This document shows positions 7,780 to 14,672 of a stretch of 16,088 bases of DNA, piece after piece. The notes under the pieces are model-generated. The model was not told the origin of the DNA, searched no databases, and worked only from the letters and a program-made list of their open reading frames with translations. Position 1 is the stretch's first letter. Each line of letters opens with the position of its first letter. The position numbers were made by a program, and so were the translations under genes. The DNA comes from Bacteroidales bacterium (GTDB taxonomy: Bacteria; Bacteroidota; Bacteroidia; Bacteroidales; VadinHA17): positions 1-16,088 of the forward strand of contig JAFGXK010000232.1 of NCBI GenBank assembly GCA_016936695.1. Direction: 5' to 3'.

Positions 7780-7995
7780 ATGCTGACCTTTGATGAAAGG
7801 GAATACATCAGACCATTCCCACGTCCATTCATTATGGACGCTATGCAGCTCGTTAAATCACTTGAGCTAAGTGACGCACAGAGAAAGGAAATTGCAGGCC
7901 TGTTATTTAAGTACTATAAAAATTGTGCCAGGGAAGAAACTGCATTTTTTGACGGTATGATTAAGGCCTTTAAGAGTCCTGAAAATCAGGTTTGA
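7780..7995 (+). CDS. Unknown 71-residue protein upstream of a radical SAM gene
   Basis: I do not recognise the family. The ATG at 7780 follows a T/A-rich 43-nt gap after paralogue 2. The product is soluble, begins MLTFDEREYIRPFPRPFI, and has a probable helical core (LSDAQRKEIAGLLFKYYKN) and an aromatic/charged C-terminal part. There is one cysteine, no signal peptide and no membrane segment. Its stop overlaps the TTG start of the radical SAM gene by 3 nt, so the two are probably translationally coupled and may act together. A partner or carrier subunit, or a substrate peptide of the radical SAM enzyme, are options; nothing in the sequence decides between them. Confidence 0.6.
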   Translation: MLTFDEREYIRPFPRPFIMDAMQLVKSLELSDAQRKEIAGLLFKYYKNCAREETAFFDGMIKAFKSPENQV

Positions 7996-9554
7996 GCCTT
8001 CACCCAGATCCGGTTCTAATTGTTGCCTTCGGCGAAGACGAAAACCTGGGGGTAGGTTATCTTATGTCCGCGCTTAAAGAAGCAGGCATCGAAACCGGAA
8101 TGATCGATTTCAGACATAACAACGAAGAAATACTTGCAGACATCAGTAGACAAAACCCGATAGTTGTCGGCTTTTCGCTGATATTTGAAGTATACATTGA
8201 TGAATTTGCTCAGCTTATCAGGTTCCTGAGACAAAACGGGATCAATTGTCATTTCACTGCCGGTGGGTATTACGCCAGTCTCCATTCTGAAGATCTGTTC
8301 GGACTGATGCCCGGGCTCGATTCCATTGTCCGCTTTGAGGGGGAATATACTTTACCTGAACTTGTCAATTGCCTGAGAACAAATACGGACTGGAGAAGCA
8401 TCAGAAACCTTGCATTCAGGGACAACAGCCGTATAATAATGACAACTCTCCGCAGTCTCGAAACGGATCTTGACAACTTCCCCTTTCCGGTCAGGAGGAA
8501 ACCGGCTGAATATGCAATGGGTAAAAAGTACACAGCGATACTTGCCGGCCGCGGATGCATTTATGACTGCGCTTTCTGCAATACAAGGGAGTTTTACAGG
8601 CAGGGAGGAGGTCCCCTCAAGCGGATTAGAAAGCCTGAGTTGGTGGTGAGTGAAATGTTTCAGATGTATACGGAGCAAAGATGTTCTGTCTTTCTTTTTC
8701 AGGACGATGACTTTCCTGTGAGAAAGCCAGGCGGCGACACCTGGGTAAAATCATTTTGCACTGAGCTGAAACGTAAAGGCCTTGCAGGCAATGTGATATG
8801 GAAGATAAACTGCCGGCCTGATGAAATTGACCGGGACACCTTCCGGTTGATGAAGCAGCATGGTCTTTTTCTGGTTTTTATCGGACTGGAGGACGGGACT
8901 GACGAGGGACTGGTCAGTCTTAATAAACGAATGACAGTGGAAAGTGGTCTGCAGGGAGTTGATATACTCAGGAACCTTGATTTAGACTTTGATTTCGGTT
9001 TCATGCTGTTTCAGCCTGAATCAACTTTCATCTCGCTTAGGGAAAACCTTAATTACATGGAAAGGATCTGCAGCTATGGTTATTCACCAATTACATTTCT
9101 GAAACTCATGCCTTACTTTGATACGCGTGTCGAGAAAGATCTGAGGGAACAGGGACGGCTCAAAGGCAATCCGGGGAAACTCGATTATAATTTCAGAACT
9201 GAATCGCTTGACGCCTGCTGGACAGCCGTGGGCGAATGCTTTGCCGAATGGCTGTGGGGAAGGGTGGGTGTGGTAAACCTTGCGAAGTGGATCAGGAATT
9301 ACCTTGCGGTCGGTTATTTTTTCTGGGGTCCCGATTCAGCCATAGATGAGTACCTCAGATATTACCGGAATACGGTTGTCCGGGCTAATCTCTTTCTTGC
9401 CGCGAGTATGACAGAGATGTTTGATTACTACGAATCAGGCAACTACCTGAAAGATGAAGGCAAACAAAAGGAACGAATCAGGACCAGTGCAGAAAGTATG
9501 AATAAACTCCTGAGCGAATCAATGAAAAAAATATTGAAAAACCTTCAGGAATAG
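7992..9554 (+). CDS. B12-binding-type radical SAM protein (BchE-like)
   Basis: The 520-residue product has an N-terminal cobalamin-binding-like Rossmann region (about 5-125) with VGYLMSALKEAGIE, IVVGFSLIF, FTAGGYYAS and VRFEGEYTLPEL. This is the usual layout of BchE-type B12 radical SAM proteins, which often lack the DxHxxG base-off motif, as here. The radical SAM core follows, with the [4Fe-4S] cysteines C189, C193 and C196 in RGCIYDCAFC. The C-terminal 130 residues are helical and unassigned. An in-frame TGA at 7980-7982 and the lack of any ATG before residue 25 make the TTG at 7992 the only reasonable start, overlapping the stop of the small gene. Such enzymes methylate or rearrange unreactive carbon centres; the substrate here is unknown. 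It is the last gene of the plus-strand run, and its link to the TIR genes rests on position alone. Confidence 0.85.
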   Translation: MSLHPDPVLIVAFGEDENLGVGYLMSALKEAGIETGMIDFRHNNEEILADISRQNPIVVGFSLIFEVYIDEFAQLIRFLRQNGINCHFTAGGYYASLHSEDLFGLMPGLDSIVRFEGEYTLPELVNCLRTNTDWRSIRNLAFRDNSRIIMTTLRSLETDLDNFPFPVRRKPAEYAMGKKYTAILAGRGCIYDCAFCNTREFYRQGGGPLKRIRKPELVVSEMFQMYTEQRCSVFLFQDDDFPVRKPGGDTWVKSFCTELKRKGLAGNVIWKINCRPDEIDRDTFRLMKQHGLFLVFIGLEDGTDEGLVSLNKRMTVESGLQGVDILRNLDLDFDFGFMLFQPESTFISLRENLNYMERICSYGYSPITFLKLMPYFDTRVEKDLREQGRLKGNPGKLDYNFRTESLDACWTAVGECFAEWLWGRVGVVNLAKWIRNYLAVGYFFWGPDSAIDEYLRYYRNTVVRANLFLAASMTEMFDYYESGNYLKDEGKQKERIRTSAESMNKLLSESMKKILKNLQE

Positions 9555-9567
9555 GGTTTTACACTAT

Positions 9568-9649
9568 TGCCAACTGCCAACTGCCATCTTTTTCTGTGCC
9601 CTTCGCTCTTCGCCTTCACTCCTCACACCTCACACCTCACACCTCACAC
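9568..9649. repeat. Short tandem-repeat island (7-bp units) after the M49 gene
   Basis: Between two convergent genes lie two separate 7-bp tandem arrays: TGCCAAC with about 2.7 copies at 9568-9586, and CTCACAC with four perfect copies at 9622-9649. The DNA between them (9587-9621) is pyrimidine-rich with repeated CTTCGC. The second array ends 6 nt before the stop of the minus-strand peptidase gene. No terminator hairpin is visible. The arrays do not look coding on either strand. Confidence 0.8.
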
Positions 9650-9655
9650 CTTCCT

Positions 9656-11287
9656 CTACAGTCCCAGCACCTCTTTTCCCTGCCTGAACACTATGTCGAC
9701 CGGAATCCCGGCGGCATTTACCTTGTCGAGATCACGGCGCAGGCTCTCGGTCATCACCCCGTCACCTTCCACCCAGGCTTTCGCCGCATCATAGTCACCG
9801 TCTCCCTGTACTGTCAGAATCTTACCCACCAGCGATTCCACCGCCTTCTTCATCTCCTCAAGATTCACCTTGTAGTAGCCGTTATCCTGGTAGACAAATG
9901 CTCCGTTGTCGGCAAAATATTTCAGGGAGAGCATATTGGCTTTTCCATGTGCGCTTGAGGCACCGAATCGGCTCGAACGGAATATCCCTGCAAAGAAGGT
10001 TACATAGTTGTTCATCACCTCGCCGCTTGTTATTTCGCCCATCTCGTAAAGCTTTGTGACAAGATAGAGGCCCATTATGTCGGCCTTGGCCTCCTCGAGC
10101 GCGGAATACTGTTCCTTAAGAGCCTCCCTTACCGGTCCGTTGCCGTTGATAGTGTTCTTCACACCCATACCGTGAGATACCTCATGGAAAGTCGTATTCT
10201 CGAAGAAGGCATCAAAGGTTATATGCTGCCGCTGACTCTCGTCAATAAGCATGGAGGCAATGGGCATGAGAATATTGTCAAATTTGGCCTTCATGGAATT
10301 CTTGAGCTGAAGCTTTCGGCTGCCTACCGCCAGATGTATCTCCGGATCATTTGGCAGATTGATGGCTATGGTTTTGCTCCCTGCATTGCAGTCGCCCGCA
10401 TAATAAATCGCATCATAAACATTCATATCAGCATCAATTCCAGGCTTTTCTGCCTTGTAGGCAGGATCGACTGGAAGACCTTCCTGAAGCCCCGGAAGCA
10501 TGGCATTGAATTTTTCAAGCTGAGCGCTCCAGACAGGGTCTTTTACCAAAACGAACGCTTCATGAGCAGCCTTGTATCCGAAAAGCTGATCTTCATAGTT
10601 TTCTATTGGCCCCACAACAAAGTCAATATTCGACTGCTTCATTTCCATCCATGCGAAGTCGCTCGGCTGGTAATTGTTGGTGAGCAGGGCATCAGCCCGC
10701 AGGGTGAGATACTTCTTAAGTCCCGGATCCTCTGCCAGTTCAGCCGCCTTAAGCATCAGTCCGGCAGCCCTGGAATGCTGCTCCTGAAAAGCCTCGGAGT
10801 AGGGCACAGTAACCAGTTTGTCCTCATTGTTACGTCTGACGATGGTGTAAAGGCTGGATTTCTCCGGATCATCCCATGCTTCAAACTCCTTGGCAGTCAT
10901 ATCCGCAGGATAGAACTGAGCGCCCGGAAGCTTCTCCCCGAATCCGGGAATAAAGGGAACATTGTTGTTCAGCCTGTCCCACGGGCCGTAGTGGATTTTC
11001 ACATACTCCCTGGCGTACTCATTTTTGACATGAGCAAGCAATTCTTCCTTGTCGCCGTATGCTTCCATCCAGTAAATATCATCCATGATAGCTGCTGCCT
11101 CCATCAGCAGCCCTGTAATTTCTCTTTCCTGACTGGTGAGCCAGCTCAGGTCGGTGGTCAGCGTCACCTCTTTGAATCGTGCAAGATTGGCTTTCATTTC
11201 TTCTGTAAGTTTCTTATCCGCGGAATTACAGCCTGTCAGCAATGCCGCCAGGATGATCACAAGCAATTTGAAGATCTTAGTGTTCAT
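9656..11287 (-). CDS. Peptidase M49-type (dipeptidyl-peptidase III-like) lipoprotein
   Basis: The 543-residue protein starts at ATG 11287 with a lipoprotein signal peptide ending LLTGC (Cys20), so it should be attached to the outer or inner membrane facing the periplasm. The zinc site is visible as HEVSH (368-372) followed about 26 residues later by EEAKAD (398-403), the second glutamate being the third ligand, as in the EECRAE motif of DPP III. Classical DPP III has HExxGH with one extra residue; this shorter HExxH is the variant found in the bacterial DPP3-like subgroup related to the C-terminal half of plant Nudix-DPP3 fusions. It probably cleaves short peptides from the N-terminus. It is a single gene facing the radical SAM gene, with repeat islands on both sides. 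Confidence 0.85.
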   Translation of the reverse strand: MNTKIFKLLVIILAALLTGCNSADKKLTEEMKANLARFKEVTLTTDLSWLTSQEREITGLLMEAAAIMDDIYWMEAYGDKEELLAHVKNEYAREYVKIHYGPWDRLNNNVPFIPGFGEKLPGAQFYPADMTAKEFEAWDDPEKSSLYTIVRRNNEDKLVTVPYSEAFQEQHSRAAGLMLKAAELAEDPGLKKYLTLRADALLTNNYQPSDFAWMEMKQSNIDFVVGPIENYEDQLFGYKAAHEAFVLVKDPVWSAQLEKFNAMLPGLQEGLPVDPAYKAEKPGIDADMNVYDAIYYAGDCNAGSKTIAINLPNDPEIHLAVGSRKLQLKNSMKAKFDNILMPIASMLIDESQRQHITFDAFFENTTFHEVSHGMGVKNTINGNGPVREALKEQYSALEEAKADIMGLYLVTKLYEMGEITSGEVMNNYVTFFAGIFRSSRFGASSAHGKANMLSLKYFADNGAFVYQDNGYYKVNLEEMKKAVESLVGKILTVQGDGDYDAAKAWVEGDGVMTESLRRDLDKVNAAGIPVDIVFRQGKEVLGL

Positions 11288-11592
11288 ATTTGCCGGGTTT
11301 TGTTATTTAATGGCAAGTTAGGAAAAGTTTTGATCTTAACATAAGGTTGGCAGGCGTTAAGGCGTAAAGGGGCGTGAAGGAATGAAGGCGAAGAAGAAGT
11401 TTCTCGCAGATTTACGCAGAGGAAACCCGCAGATTATCGCAGAGTAAAGACTTGCACGACTTGCATGACTTGCAGAACCAGCAACCAGCAAGCAGCAACC
11501 AGCATACTTTCGTAACATTTCAATCCTTATCATGGTACTTGATGATTTGAATAAGAAAAGCTATCTTTATCGCATTATTAATAATTTGAACT
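11288..11592. repeat. 305-nt non-coding stretch with clustered short repeats
   Basis: This gap between the divergent M49 and tatA genes holds no gene I can support. From 11351 to 11504 it is made of successive short-period repeats: degenerate GGCGT/AAGG units (11352-11391); CGCAGA four times at 11405, 11415, 11428 and 11438, spaced 10, 13 and 10 bp; a 9-bp unit CTTGCA(C/T/G)GA three times (11451-11477, last copy imperfect); and a 7-bp unit ACCAGCA four times with one substitution (11477-11504). The flanks must carry the promoters of the two genes. Only the tatA one is discernible. Confidence 0.75.
11539..11569 (+). promoter_or_regulatory. Probable tatA promoter
   Basis: TTG (11539-11541) and TATCTTTA (11562-11569) are separated by 20 nt, matching the Bacteroidetes -33/-7 arrangement except for the final A of the -7 box. 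The -7 box ends 23 nt before the tatA ATG, so the leader would be short. Confidence 0.4.
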
Positions 11593-11784
11593 ATGGGAAG
11601 ATTAGGTCTGACGGAAATCATACTCATTCTGCTGGTGGTGGTGCTTCTTTTCGGCGGAAGAAAAATACCCGAATTGATGAAAGGTCTTGGCCAGGGACTT
11701 AAGGACTTCAAAAAAGCCTCCAAGGTTGATGATGAGCCTGACAAGGCAAAAGCTGAAGCCAAAGAGGACGAAAAGCAGGTCTGA
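11593..11784 (+). CDS. tatA: Sec-independent protein translocase subunit TatA/TatE
   Basis: The 63-residue protein has the full TatA plan: a short N-terminus, one membrane helix (about 7-20), the FGGRKIPEL hinge (20-28), an amphipathic helix up to about 40, and a charged Asp/Lys/Glu-rich tail. TatA oligomers form the pore-like element that moves folded twin-arginine substrates across the inner membrane together with TatC. No tatC or tatB lies in the window; Bacteroidetes commonly use TatA/TatC only. It appears to be a single-gene transcription unit with its own promoter and a downstream hairpin. The Gfo/Idh/MocA protein at the right end of the window is a plausible substrate. Confidence 0.93.
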   Translation: MGRLGLTEIILILLVVVLLFGGRKIPELMKGLGQGLKDFKKASKVDDEPDKAKAEAKEDEKQV

Positions 11785-11804
11785 AAACCATATCGTTTCA
11801 GGTA

Positions 11805-11867
11805 AAAAATTTATTGAATAACAATAAGCAGGTTATTGATTTACAATAAATTTTTGTTGTTTTTTTA
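11805..11867. terminator. AT-rich hairpin terminator between convergent tatA and amidase genes
   Basis: A perfect 12-bp inverted repeat, AAAAATTTATTG (11805-11816) and CAATAAATTTTT (11844-11855), encloses a second inverted repeat AATAAC (11817-11822) / GTTATT (11832-11837). It is followed on the plus strand by a T-rich run to 11867. The stem is AT-rich and therefore weak, but its place between convergent genes suggests it ends transcription from both sides. Confidence 0.55.
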
Positions 11868-11899
11868 AGATTAACCAGGGCATTCCCCCTTTCCGGGCT

Positions 11900-13492
11900 T
11901 CAGTCAGTGGGCATGAATCCGGGAGCCTTCCGGTGCAAGGTGCCTTGTTCGTAACCATATGCTACTTCAATAAGCAGTGGTTCACTCCATGCCCTGCCAA
12001 AAAACGTAATGCCCACGGGCAGGTTTGAAATAAATCCCATAGGCACTGTAATTGCCGGATATCCCGATATCGCAGCAAGCGATGAACTCCCTCCGATGAA
12101 ATGATCACCCAGCACCAGATCGGTCTTCCATGCCGGCGATCCGGTCGGCGCCACCAAAGCATCCAGATCATGCGAATCCATCATTTTGTCAATGCCTTCC
12201 TTCCTTGCGGCTATTAACATGGTCTCAAGGGCTTTTTTATATTCAGGCGAACTCAGATCTCCTTTTTTGTCAGCCATCTCAAGTATGGACTGGTCAAAAT
12301 AGCTTAGTTCGACAGTATCGTTTTTGTTGAATTCGATCAGTTCAGTAAGGTTCTTAACAGGTGCATTTTCACCAAGTCCGGCGAAATAGTTGTTCAGACC
12401 GTCCCTGAATTCGTAAAGCAAAACCTCGAACGAAGCATCCTCATATCCTGATCCGCGAGGTGCATCAACTTCTATTATTTCAGCTCCCATTGAGGCCATA
12501 TCAGCAACGGCCTTTTTTACAAGTTCTTCAACCTTAACGGAATAACGGGCTGAATTTCTTATCAGCCCGATTCGCTTCCCCTTTAATCCGTCCTTTTTAA
12601 GAAATTCTGAATAATCCATCAGTGATCTTCCTTCCGACTCCAGGGTAAGCTGATCCGCAGGATCAATTCCTGTAAGCGCCCCGAGGCATTTTGCCGCATC
12701 CTCCACTGTGCGGGCCATGGGTCCGGGCGTGTCCTGTGTATATGATATCGGAATAATGCCTCTCCTGCTTATCAGTCCGACTGTGGGTTTGATCCCGACA
12801 ATTCCGTTGTTGTTCGACGGGCAGACTATCGATCCGTTGGTCTCGGTTCCGATTGCAGCCATGCAGAGGTTTGCAGAGACAGCAACCCCTGATCCTGAAC
12901 TGGAGCCGCAGGGATTACGATCGAGAATGTAGGGATTTTTTGTCTGGCCGCCGACGCCGCTCCATCCGCTCGACGACGTCATGCTTCTGAAATTTGCCCA
13001 CTCACTCAGGTTCGATTTCGCGATGATAACGGCTCCGGCCTCACGGAGTTTCGCAACTACCGGACTGTCGGATGCAGGGTAGGAATTTCTCAGAACTGTG
13101 GCTCCACCAGTATTCGGCATACTGTCGTGGGTATCAATATTATCTTTTATTACCACAGGCACACCGAAAAGAGGACCCATGGGTTCTCCGGCAGCAAGTA
13201 AGCTATCGAGCTCTGCGGCAATCTTCATGGCATCAGGATTGACAATTATTATTGAATTCAATGCAGGCCCGCTTTTGTCAATCTGATCAATCCTTTCAAG
13301 GAAGACAGAAACCACTTCAGATACGGTGTACTTTTTTTCTGAGTAGCCTGCCTGCAACTGAGAGATGGTCATTTCCGTGATCCATGAAACATCTTCTTTA
13401 CTGGCTGCCGCCGGTTTTTCCTGTCCCGTTTTGCATGATGTGAACATCAGCGCAAAGCAGGCAATTATGATGAAAACACATTTTTTCTGCAT
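11900..13492 (-). CDS. Amidase-signature family lipoprotein
   Basis: The 530-residue enzyme starts at ATG 13492 with a lipoprotein signal ending MFTSC (Cys20). The catalytic triad of the amidase signature family is present: Lys116 in VVIKDNID, the cis-Ser Ser198 in CGSSSGSG, and the nucleophile Ser221 in GTETNGSI, with the usual GIVGIKPT following. It hydrolyses amide bonds; the substrate cannot be told from sequence. The sequence is not GatA in context: it is exported and no gatB or gatC is nearby. Exported peptide-amidase-like members of this family are common. It is the last gene of a minus-strand series, 28 nt after the PepSY-type membrane protein gene, so co-transcription is likely. Confidence 0.9.
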   Translation of the reverse strand: MQKKCVFIIIACFALMFTSCKTGQEKPAAASKEDVSWITEMTISQLQAGYSEKKYTVSEVVSVFLERIDQIDKSGPALNSIIIVNPDAMKIAAELDSLLAAGEPMGPLFGVPVVIKDNIDTHDSMPNTGGATVLRNSYPASDSPVVAKLREAGAVIIAKSNLSEWANFRSMTSSSGWSGVGGQTKNPYILDRNPCGSSSGSGVAVSANLCMAAIGTETNGSIVCPSNNNGIVGIKPTVGLISRRGIIPISYTQDTPGPMARTVEDAAKCLGALTGIDPADQLTLESEGRSLMDYSEFLKKDGLKGKRIGLIRNSARYSVKVEELVKKAVADMASMGAEIIEVDAPRGSGYEDASFEVLLYEFRDGLNNYFAGLGENAPVKNLTELIEFNKNDTVELSYFDQSILEMADKKGDLSSPEYKKALETMLIAARKEGIDKMMDSHDLDALVAPTGSPAWKTDLVLGDHFIGGSSSLAAISGYPAITVPMGFISNLPVGITFFGRAWSEPLLIEVAYGYEQGTLHRKAPGFMPTD

Positions 13493-13520
13493 ATGGTTAC
13501 CGTTTTAGGTTAGGTTATTA

Positions 13521-14069
13521 TCAGTAAATCAAAAGGAAAAGCAGGGGCAGAATCACTCCGATTGCTGTAAGTATCGCGCCTCTGCGTGTTATTCCGTTTT
13601 TTCCCTTTACCAGGAAAAGGCCAGTGATTGTCACAAACATCAGCAAAACACAAAAGATGTCGCTGAAGTATTTCCACCACCTTCCGGGATTGTAGTGGAG
13701 GAAGTTGATCTGGTAGAAGAGGGGCCGTTTGCTTATTCTCTCGATAGTACCTTCACCGGTGCCTGTGTTTATTCTTACGGACCCGTCATCAATAAATATG
13801 GTGAGTATATTGCCTGAAGGGTAGTAATAAGTTTTATATTCCGGGTTCCCGGGGATATTTTCGAGTATTTCCTTTGCAGCTGCATCATTGAAGCTTTCCA
13901 TCGAAACGGGGATATCTGTCCTGAATGACCTGTTTTCGATTAAGTAATTCGGATTCCAGTCGTTCTTGTGGTTAAGGGCAATGCCCGAAAGTGCATAAAT
14001 TATCGTCATCCCTGCGATGAGATACCCTATATCGCGATGGGTTACCCGGTTGAATCTGTTAATGTTCAT
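13521..14069 (-). CDS. PepSY-associated transmembrane protein
   Basis: The 182-residue protein begins MNINRFNRVTHRDIGYLIAG and has three predicted membrane helices, at about 14-32, 135-154 and 164-182. The roughly 100-residue loop between the first two contains a small PepSY-like alpha/beta domain (FNDAAAKEILENIPG, then ILTIFIDDGSVRINTGTGEG). A histidine in the first helix region and the FLHYNPGRWWKYFSD segment before helix 2 are typical of PepSY-TM proteins, some of which are linked to iron or flavin-dependent reduction. It is followed closely by the amidase gene and separated from the upstream lipoprotein gene by a strong terminator, so it probably starts its own unit. The exact function is unknown. 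Confidence 0.75.
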   Translation of the reverse strand: MNINRFNRVTHRDIGYLIAGMTIIYALSGIALNHKNDWNPNYLIENRSFRTDIPVSMESFNDAAAKEILENIPGNPEYKTYYYPSGNILTIFIDDGSVRINTGTGEGTIERISKRPLFYQINFLHYNPGRWWKYFSDIFCVLLMFVTITGLFLVKGKNGITRRGAILTAIGVILPLLFLLIY

Positions 14070-14082
14070 ATAGATGAAATTG

Positions 14083-14111
14083 AAAAAGGTCAGTCTGGGA
14101 CTGACCTTTTT
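14083..14111. terminator. Strong bidirectional Rho-independent terminator
   Basis: A perfect 13-bp inverted repeat, AAAAAGGTCAGTC (14083-14095) and GACTGACCTTTTT (14099-14111), has a 3-nt loop and gives a U-tract on either strand. It lies just after the minus-strand OB-fold-like lipoprotein gene and before the PepSY-type gene, so it most likely terminates the former. Confidence 0.85.
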
Positions 14112-14129
14112 TATGTGTTTCTGTTGTTC

Positions 14130-14597
14130 CTATTTCACAACGGTGTGCTTTGCATAGACCATCATCAGATCTGCAAGCGCAGTCTGGGAGGCAAGAGCCT
14201 TTTCCGTTTCGCATGTATCTGCTCCGGCTTCAACTTCATGATTTTCACCAGCTCCGGCTGCCGGCACTGTCAGCCTGCCTTCAACGATGACTTCGCTTCC
14301 CAGCAGTTCAGTCGGGAATTTCGGCATTTCTTCCCCCGCCTGAATGTAAAGCCTGACATCCGGGTTATCTCCCGTAATGAACAGTTTCTTTCCGCTGTGC
14401 ATGCAAACATGTACCACCTTGCCTTCAACGATGATTTCCTTGCCCACATATTCCGAAGGATTGGATATCAATGATGCAAATTCAACCCTGACAGCACCCT
14501 GATCCTGGCTGTTCTGCGCGGCCTCTTTGTTTCCACCGGTTCCGCAGGAGATCATAATAAGCGCAATTACTGAAAATGCAAACAATTTCCTTATCAT
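14130..14597 (-). CDS. OB-fold-like lipoprotein of unknown function
   Basis: Starting at ATG 14597, with AAAGAAG just upstream, gives 155 residues. An in-frame TTG at 14609 is less likely because it would put four extra residues before the signal peptide. The signal ends MISC (Cys18). The mature part has a beta-strand pattern typical of a small OB fold: SEYVGKEIIVEGKVVHVC, then LFITGDNPDVRLYIQAG, then SEVIVEGRLTV. A conserved-looking CMHSGKK (65-71) could bind metal or heme, resembling in outline the periplasmic CcmE-type OB domains, but there is no CcmE signature histidine motif. It is a single-gene unit ending at the strong terminator. Family membership is only fold-level. Confidence 0.65.
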   Translation of the reverse strand: MIRKLFAFSVIALIMISCGTGGNKEAAQNSQDQGAVRVEFASLISNPSEYVGKEIIVEGKVVHVCMHSGKKLFITGDNPDVRLYIQAGEEMPKFPTELLGSEVIVEGRLTVPAAGAGENHEVEAGADTCETEKALASQTALADLMMVYAKHTVVK

Positions 14598-14672
14598 ACT
14601 TCTTTGCAATTAAATTATGGTTTCTTTTTTGAGGCCGAAAGATATAAAAAAAATCCCATATTAATCAAGAGG

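Noticed and set aside
7780..7995. Firm call of a RiPP precursor for the 71-residue protein
   Set aside because: There is no leader/core pattern, no repeated core, no clear cleavage motif, and no export or protease gene; it is kept only as one option.
9568..9649. CRISPR-like array
   Set aside because: Units are 7 bp in direct tandem without spacers, and no cas genes are present.
10172..11344. A 390-codon plus-strand open frame
   Set aside because: It lies fully antisense to the M49 gene, whose signal peptide and zinc motifs are clear. Its translation has no recognisable domain.
13968..14474. A 168-codon plus-strand open frame across two minus-strand genes
   Set aside because: It runs through a strong terminator hairpin and overlaps the ends of two well-supported genes on the other strand.
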